From AC-51 sp963749895 (GTDB taxonomy: Bacteria > Actinomycetota > UBA4738 > HRBIN12): DNA of 64,000 nt. Below, piece by piece: positions 47,828 to 57,061 of the stretch (position 1 is its first letter; every line of letters begins with the position of its first letter). The position numbers were made by a program, and so were the translations under genes. The notes under the pieces are model-generated. The model worked only from the letters and a program-made list of their open reading frames with translations, did not search any database and was not told where the DNA came from. The stretch lies in the NCBI GenBank assembly GCA_963749895.1, contig CAVVOG010000003.1, positions 682,001 to 746,000 of the forward strand. Reading direction: 5' to 3'.

Positions 47828-50800
47828 ATGTCCGAGCAGAGCTTCGTCCACCTCCACGTCCACTCCGAGTACTCGCTGTTGGACGGCGCCGCCAGGATCG
47901 AGGCGCCGAGGTCGAACCCCGACGCCCCCACGATCTTCACCGAAGCCGCGCGGCTCGGGATGCCGGCCGTCGCGGTCACTGACCACGGTGCGATGTACGG
48001 CACGCTGCGCTTCTACGAGACGGCCCGCGCGGCAGGGGTCGCGCCGATCATCGGCGTCGAGGCGTACGTCGCGCCGGGTTCCCGGTTCGACCGCAACCCG
48101 GGTGAGAGCGAGGAGAAGTACTACCACCTGACGCTCCTCGCCCAGGACGAGACCGGGTACCGGAATCTCTTGAAGCTCGTCTCGCTCGCCCATCTCGAGG
48201 GCTTCTACCACCGCCCGCGGATGGACAAGCAGCTGCTGTCCGAGCACGCCGAGGGGCTGATCTGCCTGTCGGGGTGCCTGTCCTCGGAGATCGGGGTGCA
48301 GCTCCTGGCCGGTCAACGGGATCGGGCGCGGGCCACCGCCGCCGAGTACCGCGACATCTTCGGGGCGGACCGCTACTTCGTGGAGGTCCAAGACCACGGG
48401 CTGGCGGACCAACACAAGATCCTGGCGGAGCAGGCCGCGGTCGCGCGTGAGATCGGGGTCCCCGTCGTGGCGACGAACGACCTCCACTACACGTTGAAGG
48501 AAGATGCGAAACCGCACGACGTCTTGCTGTGCATCCAGCAACAGAAGCTCCAGTCCGACACGAAGCGCCTGAAGTTCGACTCCGAGGAGTTCTTCCTGAA
48601 GAGCCCAGCGGAGATGCGCCACGTCTTCCGCGAGCTGCCGGACGCGTGCGACCAGACCCTCCTGATCGCCGAGCGGGTCCAGCCGATCGGCGAGCTCGAG
48701 CGGGTGCTCGTGCAGCACGAGACCGAGTACCACCTGCCACGGTTCGACACCCCGAACGGTGAGCCTTTCGACATCTACCTGCGCACGTTGGTCGCGCGCG
48801 GTGCGGTCGAGCGGTACGGGGACCCGCTGCCGGTCGAGGTGCGAGACCGGATCGAGCACGAGCTCGGCGTGATCACCCAGATGGGGTTCTCAGGGTACTT
48901 CCTGATCGTGTGGGACCTGATCCGCTTCGCCCGCGAGCAGGGCATCCGCGTGGGCCCCGGACGAGGTTCGGCGGCCGGGTCGGTCGTGTCGTACGCCCTT
49001 CGGATCACCGACCTCGACCCGCTGCGCTACGGGCTGCTCTTCGAGCGGTTCCTGAACCCCGAGCGGATCCAGATGCCCGATATCGACATGGACTTCGACG
49101 AGCGCCGGCGCGACGAGGTGATCCGCTACGCGACCGAGAAGTACGGATCGGACCACGTGGCCCAGATCGTGACCTTCCAGACGATCAAGGGGAAGCAGGG
49201 GATCCGCGACGCCGCGCGCGTGCTGGGGTTCCCGGCGGTCGTGGGCGACCGGCTCTGCAAGATGTATCCGCCCAACGTGATGGGCCGTGACGAGCCGATC
49301 GACCGCGCCCTGGAGATCTCCCCGGAGCTGAAGGAGGCGTACGAGCGCGAACCCGAGGCCAAGGAGATCGTCGAGACCGCTCGCGCGCTCGAGGGGCTCC
49401 GTCGTGAGGACTCGGTGCACGCCGCCGGCGTCGTGATCGGCGACGCGCCGCTGATGAACTACCTGCCGCTCAAGCTCACGAAGGACTCGCGCGACGACGC
49501 GAAGAAGATCGTGACGCAGTTCGACATGGGCGGCGTCGAGCAGCTCGGGCTGCTCAAGATGGACTTCCTGGGCCTGCGGAACCTCTCGGTGATCGAGGAG
49601 ACCCTCCGACACCTGCGGAACCGCGGCGTGGAGCTCGACATCGACACCGTGCCGCTCGACGACGATGCCGTCTACGCGATGCTGCGCAAGGGCGAGACGA
49701 CCGGAGTGTTCCAGATGGAGTCACCCGGGATGCGCAACCTGATCAAGCTCCTAGAGCCCGACCGGTTCGAGGACCTGATGGCGCTCGTGGCGTTGTACCG
49801 ACCGGGTCCGCTCAATAACGGCCTGCACACCGAGTACGCGGAGCGCAAGCACGGCCGGCGCAAGGTCACCTACCCCCACGTCGACCTCGAGCCCGTGCTG
49901 TCGAACAGCTACGGCGTGATGGTCTACCAAGAGCAGGTGATGCAGACGGCGGTGGTGATCGCCGGGTTCTCGATGGGCGAGGCCGACACGCTCCGCAAGG
50001 CGATGGGCAAGAAGAAGCTCGAGGTCCTGATGCCCTTCAAGGAGCGGTTCATCGAAGGGGCGCAGGCGAAGGGTCGCGACCGGAAGCTCGCGGCGGACCT
50101 GTTCGACATGATCGTCCCGTTCGCCGACTACGGGTTCAACGCGTCGCACGCGTGCGCCTACGGCCTGGTCTCGTACCAGACCGCGTACCTGATGAAGCAC
50201 CACCCGGTCGAGTACATGGCCGCGATCCTCACGTCGGTGAAGGACGACAAGGATCGCAAGCCGTACTACCTGTACGCCTGCCGAGGCATGGAGATCGACG
50301 TCCTGCCGCCGGACGTGAACGAGTCCGACATCGATTTCGCGCCCGCGCCGGGACAGCGGCGTGCGATCCGCTACGGGTTGTCGGCCGTGCGCAACGTCGG
50401 CGAAGGCGTCGTGCGGTCGATCGTCGAGGCCCGCGCGACCGGTGGACCGTTCACGTCGTTCGCGGACTTCTGCCGGCGGGTCGACCCGGGCGCCCTCACG
50501 AAACGCGTACTGGATTCGCTGATCTTCGCCGGAGCGTTCGGTTCGCTCGGCTACACGCGCGGCGGCATGGTACAGGCGGTCGGCGAGCAGGCGGCCTGGG
50601 AGCGAGTGAGCGCGCCGATCCTGTCGGAGCGCAAGGCGGAGGCCGCGGGGCAGTTCTCGCTGTTCGGCGGCGGGGACGGCGGCGGTGGCAACGAGGTCGA
50701 CGAATCCGTGCTCGAAGGCCCCGAGCTCGACAAGCGCCTGCTGCTGTCGAAGGAGAAGGAGATGCTCGGGCAGTTCGTGACCGATCACCCCCTGCTGGGC

Positions 50801-51397
50801 GTGGAGGCCATCCTGCGGGCGCAGACGACGCACGACATCCGGGCGCTCGAAGACCTCGGCGACGGTGACCTCGTCACGGTCGGGGGCCTGATCGGGTCGC
50901 TCGCGCGCAAGTACACGAAGCGCGGCGAACCGTACGCGCAGTTCCGCCTCGAGGGGCTGGCCGGCGGGGTCGAGGTCGTGGCCTTCCCGAGCGTCTACGA
51001 GGCCGTGCCCGATCTGTTCGAACCCGACCGCCCGATCTTGGTGACGGGCCGGATCGACCTGCGTGGACGCGAGCTGCAGATCCGTGCGAACGAGGTGAAG
51101 GAGCCCGACCTCGGACCGGACGCGCCGCGGCCGACCGAGGAGTCGCTCGTCGTCGACCTACCGGCGACGGCGTGCACCCCGGCGGTCCTGTCGAAGCTGA
51201 AGGAGGTGCTCGAGGCGCACCCCGGAGAGGCCTCGGTGCGCCTGCGGTTCCTGTCGTCGCAGGGCGCGATGCCGCTGGCGCTGGGGACCTTCACCGTGGA
51301 TCCCGACGGGTCGCTGCTCGGAGAGCTCCGCTCGCTGCTGGGCGCGCATGCGGCACGGCTCGAGCGCGCGCCCGTCGACGCACTCAGTTCGGGTTGA
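47828..51397 (+). CDS. dnaE: Replicative DNA polymerase III alpha subunit DnaE1
   Basis: A 1,189-residue main replicative polymerase. The PHP domain has intact metal residues (HLHVHSEYSLLDGA, DHGAMYG, HYTLKEDAKPHDVLLC), unlike the degenerate DnaE2 here. The palm has GPGRGSAAGSVVSYAL and the catalytic PDIDMDFDERRRDEV. The tau/HhH region and the beta-clamp peptide QFSLFGG follow, then an OB fold (VTVGGLIGSLARKYTKRGEPYAQFRLEG). The ATG has no strong ribosome site; a leader of about 85 nt precedes it. Its last 14 bp overlap the convergent Lon-N gene. Confidence 0.98.
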   Translation: MSEQSFVHLHVHSEYSLLDGAARIEAPRSNPDAPTIFTEAARLGMPAVAVTDHGAMYGTLRFYETARAAGVAPIIGVEAYVAPGSRFDRNPGESEEKYYHLTLLAQDETGYRNLLKLVSLAHLEGFYHRPRMDKQLLSEHAEGLICLSGCLSSEIGVQLLAGQRDRARATAAEYRDIFGADRYFVEVQDHGLADQHKILAEQAAVAREIGVPVVATNDLHYTLKEDAKPHDVLLCIQQQKLQSDTKRLKFDSEEFFLKSPAEMRHVFRELPDACDQTLLIAERVQPIGELERVLVQHETEYHLPRFDTPNGEPFDIYLRTLVARGAVERYGDPLPVEVRDRIEHELGVITQMGFSGYFLIVWDLIRFAREQGIRVGPGRGSAAGSVVSYALRITDLDPLRYGLLFERFLNPERIQMPDIDMDFDERRRDEVIRYATEKYGSDHVAQIVTFQTIKGKQGIRDAARVLGFPAVVGDRLCKMYPPNVMGRDEPIDRALEISPELKEAYEREPEAKEIVETARALEGLRREDSVHAAGVVIGDAPLMNYLPLKLTKDSRDDAKKIVTQFDMGGVEQLGLLKMDFLGLRNLSVIEETLRHLRNRGVELDIDTVPLDDDAVYAMLRKGETTGVFQMESPGMRNLIKLLEPDRFEDLMALVALYRPGPLNNGLHTEYAERKHGRRKVTYPHVDLEPVLSNSYGVMVYQEQVMQTAVVIAGFSMGEADTLRKAMGKKKLEVLMPFKERFIEGAQAKGRDRKLAADLFDMIVPFADYGFNASHACAYGLVSYQTAYLMKHHPVEYMAAILTSVKDDKDRKPYYLYACRGMEIDVLPPDVNESDIDFAPAPGQRRAIRYGLSAVRNVGEGVVRSIVEARATGGPFTSFADFCRRVDPGALTKRVLDSLIFAGAFGSLGYTRGGMVQAVGEQAAWERVSAPILSERKAEAAGQFSLFGGGDGGGGNEVDESVLEGPELDKRLLLSKEKEMLGQFVTDHPLLGVEAILRAQTTHDIRALEDLGDGDLVTVGGLIGSLARKYTKRGEPYAQFRLEGLAGGVEVVAFPSVYEAVPDLFEPDRPILVTGRIDLRGRELQIRANEVKEPDLGPDAPRPTEESLVVDLPATACTPAVLSKLKEVLEAHPGEASVRLRFLSSQGAMPLALGTFTVDPDGSLLGELRSLLGAHAARLERAPVDALSSG

Positions 51398-52016
51398 TCG
51401 CCGGGTCGGCCCCGGCCACCCCGCTGCCCAGGGTCGTCACGAGCCGTGCCTCCGTCGACAGACGCTCACGTGCCCGCACCAGCCGCTCGCCGGCGCCCGG
51501 CACCTCCAACAGTCCCTGACGGTCCGGGACCAGCCCGGGAACCGCGGCGGCGATCGCCCATGAGGCCGTCACCGGATCGTGCGGCACGATCGGGCGAGAC
51601 TCCTCACCGATCGCCGTCAGGTAGCGCTGCAGGGCCTCCGTCGCGGCCTCGACGTCGTCGGTCCCCGCGCCTCCCTCGTCGGGGTACGGAGCGATGCGCC
51701 ATCGCGGGAAGGGGGCATCGGCGGGGGCCGGTTCGATCAGGGCGACCCGCTCGGTCGCCTGGACCTCGAGGCGGAACGAGCCGTCCTCATCGGTCTCATG
51801 GTCGGTGATCGTCACGACCACGCCGACGCGGTAGGGCTCGGCGGGTCCGCCGACCTCGCGTCCGTGACGGATCGCCGCGACGACGAAGGGCCCGTCAGGC
51901 AGCACCTCGTCCAGCAACGGGAGGTAGCGCTCTTCGAAGACGCGTAGCGCGAGCGGCAGCCCGGGGAAGAGCACGGTGTGCAGGGGGAAGACGGGGAGCG
52001 TCGACGGAAGGGTCAC
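51384..52016 (-). CDS. Lon N-terminal (LON substrate-binding) domain protein
   Basis: A 210-residue cytosolic protein consisting of the substrate-recognition domain of Lon without the ATPase or protease. It has LPVFPLHTVLFPGLPLALRVFEERYLPLLDEVL at the N-terminus and a helical C-terminal half. Such stand-alone proteins are widespread in actinobacteria and of unknown role. The start is GTG 52016. It is divergent from the HisA-like gene 23 bp away and convergent, with a 14-bp overlap, with dnaE1. Confidence 0.85.
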   Translation of the reverse strand: MTLPSTLPVFPLHTVLFPGLPLALRVFEERYLPLLDEVLPDGPFVVAAIRHGREVGGPAEPYRVGVVVTITDHETDEDGSFRLEVQATERVALIEPAPADAPFPRWRIAPYPDEGGAGTDDVEAATEALQRYLTAIGEESRPIVPHDPVTASWAIAAAVPGLVPDRQGLLEVPGAGERLVRARERLSTEARLVTTLGSGVAGADPAINPN

Positions 52017-52027
52017 GATCCCGAGGG

Positions 52028-52039
52028 TATCGTTCGTCC
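52028..52039 (+). promoter_or_regulatory. Probable leaderless promoter of the HisA-like gene
   Basis: TATCGT followed by 6 nt and the GTG at 52040; no Shine-Dalgarno sequence. Confidence 0.5.
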
Positions 52040-52762
52040 GTGCCGTTCACCCTGCTGCCGGCGATCGACGTGACCGAGGGCCGCCTCGGCGTCTACCGGC
52101 CCGAGGGACCGTCGCCGATCGAGGCGTTCGGGGGCGACCCGGTGGCCGCGGCCCACGCGTTCGCCCAGGCCGGCGCCACCTGGCTCCACGTGGTCGACAT
52201 GGATCTCGCCTTCACGGGGGAGGTCCGCAACGCCGAGGTCGTCAGGGCCGTCGTGGCCTCGGCGCCTGGGGTCTCGGTCCAGGCCAGCGGAGGGATCGCC
52301 ACCGAGGCGTCGCTCGACGTGATGCTCGCCGCGGGCGTCTCACGTGTGGTGCTGGGATCGGCGGTGCTGGACGATCCCGACGAGACGCGACGGCTGCTGG
52401 CGCGCGCCGACGGGCGGGCGATCGTCGGCGTCGAGGTCGACGGAGGCCGGATCCGGGCACGCGGCGGCAGTGGGGTCGACCTCGACCTGATGTCGACGCT
52501 CGGGTGGCTGGCCCTGACGCCGGGCGTCACGGGCGTGCTCGTCACGACGGTGACGCGGGTGGGCGGCCTCGCCGGCCCCGACGTCGAGCTGGTCCGTCGC
52601 GTGATGCGCCGCGGGTTCCCGGTCCTGGCCGCCGGCGGGATCGCATCGCTCGAGGACCTCGAGGCGCTCCGCGATGCCGGGGCGTTGGGTGCGGTCGTCG
52701 GGCGTGCGGCCCTGGAGGGCACGCTCGATCTCCGGGATGCGCTCGCCTGGGCCGCGGTCTGA
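52040..52762 (+). CDS. HisA/PriA-like phosphoribosyl isomerase, probable TrpF-role enzyme
   Basis: A 240-residue beta-alpha barrel with two phosphate-binding loops (SGGIATEASLD and AAGGIASLEDL) and LLPAIDVTEGR, where D10 corresponds to the first catalytic aspartate of HisA/PriA. The second catalytic aspartate, in the SRDGT/TKDGT motif of HisA/PriA, is missing: the region reads TTVTRVGGLAGPD, with V174 in its place. The active-site loop VRLVQG is VYRPEG. It is followed by trpC, trpB and trpA with no trpF, so a tryptophan-pathway isomerase is the likely role. It cannot be an ordinary HisA on these residues. Confidence 0.75.
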   Translation: MPFTLLPAIDVTEGRLGVYRPEGPSPIEAFGGDPVAAAHAFAQAGATWLHVVDMDLAFTGEVRNAEVVRAVVASAPGVSVQASGGIATEASLDVMLAAGVSRVVLGSAVLDDPDETRRLLARADGRAIVGVEVDGGRIRARGGSGVDLDLMSTLGWLALTPGVTGVLVTTVTRVGGLAGPDVELVRRVMRRGFPVLAAGGIASLEDLEALRDAGALGAVVGRAALEGTLDLRDALAWAAV

Positions 52763-52780
52763 GCCCGCGCTCGTCGCCGC

Positions 52781-52796
52781 TAGACTCCTCGGTCCC
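52781..52796 (+). promoter_or_regulatory. Possible leaderless promoter of trpC
   Basis: TAGACT (52781-52786) followed by 10 nt and the ATG at 52797; no ribosome site is visible. Confidence 0.4.
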
Positions 52797-53588
52797 ATGG
52801 GCTTCCTGACCGACTTCGTCGTGGAGGTGCGAGCGGAACTCGGACGGCACCCCCTCGATGCGGCCGCGCTCCGAGCGGCCGCATCGACAGCTCCGGAGCC
52901 CCGGAACCTCGCGTGGGTCCTCCGCGGCTACGCCGCTGAGGACGGGGTCGCGGTGATCGCCGAGGTGAAGCGAGCGTCACCTTCGGCGGGCGCGATCGCG
53001 AGCGATGCGGACCCCGTGCTGCAGGCGACGGCCTACGACGTCGGTGGCGCCGCCGCGATCTCGGTCCTGACCGAACCGCGGCACTTCGGCGGGTCGCTCG
53101 ACGACCTGAGACAGGTGCGGAGTGCCGTCCTCCACCCGGTGCTGCGCAAGGACTTCCTCGTCGACCCGGTCCAGGTGGTCGAGGCTCGTGCGGCCGGGGC
53201 TGACTCACTGCTGCTGATCACGTCGTGCCTCGACGACGATGAGCTCACGACGATGCTCGAGACCGCCCGCGCTCTGGGGATGGAACCGCTCGTCGAGACC
53301 CATTCCGACGAGGATCTCGAGCGGGCCCTCGATGCCGACGCCGAGATCGTGGGGGTGAACGCGCGGGACCTCGAGACGCTCGAGGTCGACGTGGACGCGG
53401 CCCTCACGCGCCTGCGCCGGGTGCCAGGCGACCGTGTCGGGGTGCTCGAGTCCGGTGTCTCGACCCACGCGCACGTCGCCGCGGCCGTCGACGCCGGCGC
53501 GTCTGCCATCCTGGTCGGCGAGGCGCTGATGCGCGCCGCCGATCCCGGCGCGGCGATCCGCCACCTGATCACCGGAGAGGAGCGTTGA
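52797..53588 (+). CDS. trpC: Indole-3-glycerol-phosphate synthase
   Basis: A 263-residue TIM-barrel enzyme for the fourth step of tryptophan synthesis. It has VIAEVKRASPSAGAI with catalytic Glu/Lys, AISVLTEPRHFGGSLDDL, PVLRKDFLVDPVQVVEARAAGADSLLLI, VGVNARDLETLEVDV and ESGV. The ATG at 52797 follows the isomerase by 34 bp and may have its own TAGACT promoter. Four bases separate it from trpB. Confidence 0.95.
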   Translation: MGFLTDFVVEVRAELGRHPLDAAALRAAASTAPEPRNLAWVLRGYAAEDGVAVIAEVKRASPSAGAIASDADPVLQATAYDVGGAAAISVLTEPRHFGGSLDDLRQVRSAVLHPVLRKDFLVDPVQVVEARAAGADSLLLITSCLDDDELTTMLETARALGMEPLVETHSDEDLERALDADAEIVGVNARDLETLEVDVDAALTRLRRVPGDRVGVLESGVSTHAHVAAAVDAGASAILVGEALMRAADPGAAIRHLITGEER

Positions 53589-53592
53589 CACG

Positions 53593-54786
53593 ATGAGTGC
53601 GACCGCCCAGACGCTGCCCGACGAACGCGGCCGGTTCGGTGCGTACGGCGGGCGGTACGCGCCCGAGGTCCTGATCCCGGCTCTCGACGAGCTCGACGCC
53701 GCCTGGCGCTCGCTCCGAGACGACCCCGCCTTCCGCGGCGAGCTGGCCGCGCTCCTCCGGGACTTCGTGGGGCGTCCGACCCCGATCACCCACGCCGCCG
53801 GCCTGTCGGCCGAGCTCGGCTACGACGTGTGGCTGAAGCGGGAGGACCTCGCGCACACCGGTGCCCACAAGATCAACAACGCGATCGGGCAGGTCCTGAT
53901 CGCGAAGCACCTCGGCAAGGAGCGGATCATCGCCGAGACCGGGGCGGGTCAGCACGGGGTCGCGACGGCGACGGCATGCGCGTTGCTGGGGTTCCCCTGC
54001 GTCGTGTACATGGGCGAGGAGGACACCCACCGGCAGGCACCGAACGTCGCCCGGATGGAGCTGTTGGGGGCCGAGGTCGTGCCGGTGACCGCCGGGACCC
54101 GCACCCTCAAGGAGGCCGTGAACGAGGCGATGCGGAACTGGGCCGCCACGGTCCGGACCACCCATTACGTGATCGGCTCGGTCGTCGGTCCGCACCCCTT
54201 CCCGGGCTTGGTGCGCGACCTCCAGCGGGTGATCGGCGACGAGGCGCGCGCTCAGTACGCCGAGCGGTTGGGAGGCGATCCCGCCTACGTGCTCGCGTGC
54301 GTCGGCGGCGGGTCGAACGCGATCGGCATGTTCACGGCCTTCGTCGGTGCGTCCGGCGTCACGCTGATCGGCGTGGAGGCAGGTGGCGTGGGGATGGAAC
54401 TGGGGCGTCACTGCTCGTCACTCACCCAGGGAGAGCCGGGCGTGCTCCACGGGGCGCTGTCCTACCTGCTCCAAGACGCCGACGGCCAGGTGATCGAGAC
54501 GCACTCGATCTCGGCGGGGCTCGACTATCCGGGGGTGGGACCGGAGCACGCGTACCTGAAGGACGCAGGCCTCGCGTCGTACGTGAGCGCCACCGACGAG
54601 GAGGCGCTCGTGGGGTTCCAGCTCCTGGCACGCACCGAGGGGATCCTGCCCGCGCTCGAGCCCTCCCACGTGGTCGGGTGGCTCCGACGTGGGGAGCTCC
54701 CCGAGGGGGCACGTCTCCTCGTCTGCCTGTCCGGTCGGGGCGACAAGGACCTGGACACGGTTCGTGCGGCACTGGGGAAGGACTGA
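53593..54786 (+). CDS. trpB: Tryptophan synthase beta chain
   Basis: A 397-residue PLP enzyme that joins indole and serine. It contains RFGAYGGRYAPEVLIPAL, the Schiff-base lysine K93 in HTGAHKINNAIGQ, AETGAGQHGVATATACAL, VGGGSNAIGMF and CLSGRGDKDL, all in the standard type-1 TrpB order. It starts at ATG 53593 with GGAGAGGAG upstream. It overlaps trpA by one base (TGATG). Confidence 0.97.
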   Translation: MSATAQTLPDERGRFGAYGGRYAPEVLIPALDELDAAWRSLRDDPAFRGELAALLRDFVGRPTPITHAAGLSAELGYDVWLKREDLAHTGAHKINNAIGQVLIAKHLGKERIIAETGAGQHGVATATACALLGFPCVVYMGEEDTHRQAPNVARMELLGAEVVPVTAGTRTLKEAVNEAMRNWAATVRTTHYVIGSVVGPHPFPGLVRDLQRVIGDEARAQYAERLGGDPAYVLACVGGGSNAIGMFTAFVGASGVTLIGVEAGGVGMELGRHCSSLTQGEPGVLHGALSYLLQDADGQVIETHSISAGLDYPGVGPEHAYLKDAGLASYVSATDEEALVGFQLLARTEGILPALEPSHVVGWLRRGELPEGARLLVCLSGRGDKDLDTVRAALGKD

Positions 54787-55559
54787 TGGGCACGCTCGAG
54801 ACCGCGCTGCGGGCCGTCCGAGACGGGGACGGCAAGGCGTTCGTGCCGTACGTCACCGGAGGGCTCCCCGGTGTGGACGTGACCCTGCTCCGTGGTCTCC
54901 AGGAAGCCGGAGCCGACGCGATCGAGGTCGGGATCCCGCACTCGGACCCGATCATGGACGGAGGTGTGATCCAGGAGGCGTCGCGTCTGTCGCTGGAGCT
55001 CGGGACGCATCCCCGCGACGTGTTGACGACGATCCACGAGGCGTCCCTCACGATCCCGGTGGCCGTGATGACCTACGTGAACCCGCTGGTTCGAAGCGGG
55101 TTCGAGGCCTCCGTGGCCGATCTCGCCGAGGCGGGCGTCGCCGGCGTGATCGTCCCGGACCTGCCGGTCGACGAGGCCGGGGCGTTCGACGCGCTCGCGT
55201 CCGCGGCCGGGATCGACACGGTCCTGCTCGCCGCGCCGGGAACGGCGCCCGAGCGGCTGGCGGCGATCGGCGCCGCGGCCCACGGCTTCGTGTACTGCGT
55301 CGCGACCTACGGCGTGACCGGTGCGCGTGAGGAGCTCGCGACGACGGCCCGCGAGGTCGTCGAGTCCCTCCGTCCCCACACCGACCTCCCGCTGCTGGTC
55401 GGGGTCGGGATCGCGACGCCCTCGCAGGCGGAGTCCGCGTGCGCGTTCGCCGACGGGGTGATCGTGGGGAGCGCCATCGTGTCGCGCCTGATGGACCACG
55501 GACCCGAGGCAGCGCTCGCCCTCGCGAGCGCGTTCCGTGAGGCGATCGGGACGTCTTGA
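54786..55559 (+). CDS. trpA: Tryptophan synthase alpha chain
   Basis: A 257-residue TIM-barrel subunit that releases indole from indole-3-glycerol phosphate. Catalytic residues are E47 (IEVGIPHSDP) and D58 (IMDGGVIQEAS). FVPYVTGGLPG at the start and VATYGVTGAR, a variant of the usual GVTG loop, are present, with LLVGVGIATPSQAE at the end. Together with TrpB it forms the channelled tryptophan synthase complex. A weak 7-bp hairpin follows at 55602. Confidence 0.96.
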   Translation: MGTLETALRAVRDGDGKAFVPYVTGGLPGVDVTLLRGLQEAGADAIEVGIPHSDPIMDGGVIQEASRLSLELGTHPRDVLTTIHEASLTIPVAVMTYVNPLVRSGFEASVADLAEAGVAGVIVPDLPVDEAGAFDALASAAGIDTVLLAAPGTAPERLAAIGAAAHGFVYCVATYGVTGAREELATTAREVVESLRPHTDLPLLVGVGIATPSQAESACAFADGVIVGSAIVSRLMDHGPEAALALASAFREAIGTS

Positions 55560-55601
55560 GGCCATCCCGACGGCCCGTCACGACCGTATCCGCAGGGCAG
55601 G

Positions 55602-55619
55602 GAGGACCGTGGGGTCCTC
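55602..55619 (+). terminator. Weak hairpin after trpA
   Basis: GAGGACC and its complement GGTCCTC form a 7-bp stem with a GTGG loop, about 43 bp after the trpA stop. There is no T-run, so it may be a partial terminator. Confidence 0.35.
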
Positions 55620-55627
55620 GTGGACGG

Positions 55628-55680
55628 TTGGCTTCCTCGGAGCGAAGTGGTATCAACACCCGTCACGTTTCCGATCGGAA
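55628..55680 (+). promoter_or_regulatory. livK promoter with downstream palindromic operator
   Basis: TTGGCT (55628-55633) and TATCAA (55651-55656) with a 17-bp spacer are followed by the perfect 12-bp palindrome TTCCGATCGGAA (55669-55680), about where transcription should begin. This is a candidate repressor site for the transport operon. Confidence 0.45.
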
Positions 55681-55699
55681 GCCTCGAAAGGGGGACGTC

Positions 55700-57037
55700 T
55701 TGAAGCAACGCAGGTGGGCGATCATGATCGCCGGTCTGCTCGCCCTGTCCCTCGTCGCCGCGGGTTGCGCGAACGACGAGGACACGGCGAGCGACACGGG
55801 TACGACCGAACCGGCTCCGGGCGGCGAGGTCGATTGCGCGACGGTCGAGCTGGGATGCGTCGAGGTCGCCTCGGGCGAGCCGATCCAGGTCGGAACGCTG
55901 CTGGCGATCTCGGGCGACGTCGCGTCGCTCGGTCTCGACAGCCAGGCGGGCGCCGAGCTCGCGGTCGACTACCTCGACGGCACGCTCGACGGCACGATGG
56001 GCCAGGTCCTAGGCCACGACATCGAGTGGCAGCACGAGGACGACGGCTGCTCCGCCGAGGGCGGCCAGGCCGGCGCGACCGCGCTGTCCACGAACGAGAG
56101 CCTCGTCGCCGTCGTCGGCACCAGCTGCTCGAGCTCCGCGCTCGGTGTCGCCGACAAGATCTTCGGTGACCTCGGGATCCCGCTCGTGTCGCCGTCGAAC
56201 ACGGCGCCCACGCTGACGGATCCGTCGGCGCACAACCCCTTCTACCTCCGCATCGCGCACAACGACAAGATCCAGGGCGCGATCGTGGCGGAGTTCGTCT
56301 ACAACGAGCTGGGGCTGATGTCAGCCGCGACGATCCAGGACGAGTCGCCGTACACGGCCGGTCTCGCCGCAGCGTTCGCCGAGAACTTCGAGACCCTGGG
56401 TGGCACGATCACCGGTCAGGAGCAGATCAACTCGGGTGACAAGGACTTCAAGGCGACGCTGAACAGCCTCGCCCCCGGCAACCCCGAGGCGGTCTACGCT
56501 CCCGACTTCAACCCTGCGTGCGCCCTGATCGCGAAGCAGGCGGCCGACATCCTTCCGGATGCCACGCTGCTGGGCTCGGACGGCTGCCTCGCCACCGACT
56601 TCCTGAAGATCGCGGGCGGGTCCGGTGACGGGTTCTGGGCTTCATCCCCGGACGTGACCGCCTTCCAGGAGGGCGAGTTCTACTCGGGCGAGTTCCTGCC
56701 CGCCTACGAGGAGATGGTGGGGACGTCGCCGACGTCGGTCTTCCACCTGCACGCCTTCGACTCGGCGAACGTGATCTTCAACGCGATCGAGCAGATCGCG
56801 ATCGAGAACGAGGACGGATCGATCTCGATCCCGCGGATGGCCCTGAAGGACGCGCTGTTCGCGACCGAGGGCTTCGCGGGCGCCACCGGGACGATCACCT
56901 GTCTCGACACCGGTGACTGCGCATCCGCGGTCACGATCGGTCTGTACGAAGCACCGAACTGGCCGGTCGACGGTGGGGAGGGCGACGGCGCGCCCACCTA
57001 CAGCTCGACGAAGACGCTCGCCGACGTGGCGGCGTAG
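55700..57037 (+). CDS. livK: Branched-chain amino-acid-type ABC transporter substrate-binding lipoprotein
   Basis: A 445-residue secreted lipoprotein. The signal peptide LLALSLVAAGC gives a lipobox cysteine near residue 21, followed by an acidic linker. The periplasmic-binding-fold (Leu/Ile/Val type) then has IQVGTLLAISGDVASLGLDSQAGAELAVDYLD, VAVVGTSCSSSALGVADKI, IPLVSPSNTAPTLTD and AHNDKIQGAIVAEFVYNELG. Relatives also bind amides, urea or aromatic acids, so the ligand is not certain. The start is TTG 55700, with AAGGGGGA upstream. A strong hairpin separates it from livH, as expected for a binding protein made in excess. Confidence 0.9.
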   Translation: MKQRRWAIMIAGLLALSLVAAGCANDEDTASDTGTTEPAPGGEVDCATVELGCVEVASGEPIQVGTLLAISGDVASLGLDSQAGAELAVDYLDGTLDGTMGQVLGHDIEWQHEDDGCSAEGGQAGATALSTNESLVAVVGTSCSSSALGVADKIFGDLGIPLVSPSNTAPTLTDPSAHNPFYLRIAHNDKIQGAIVAEFVYNELGLMSAATIQDESPYTAGLAAAFAENFETLGGTITGQEQINSGDKDFKATLNSLAPGNPEAVYAPDFNPACALIAKQAADILPDATLLGSDGCLATDFLKIAGGSGDGFWASSPDVTAFQEGEFYSGEFLPAYEEMVGTSPTSVFHLHAFDSANVIFNAIEQIAIENEDGSISIPRMALKDALFATEGFAGATGTITCLDTGDCASAVTIGLYEAPNWPVDGGEGDGAPTYSSTKTLADVAA

Positions 57038-57061
57038 CCGGCACGGAGAGCATCGCGGAGG

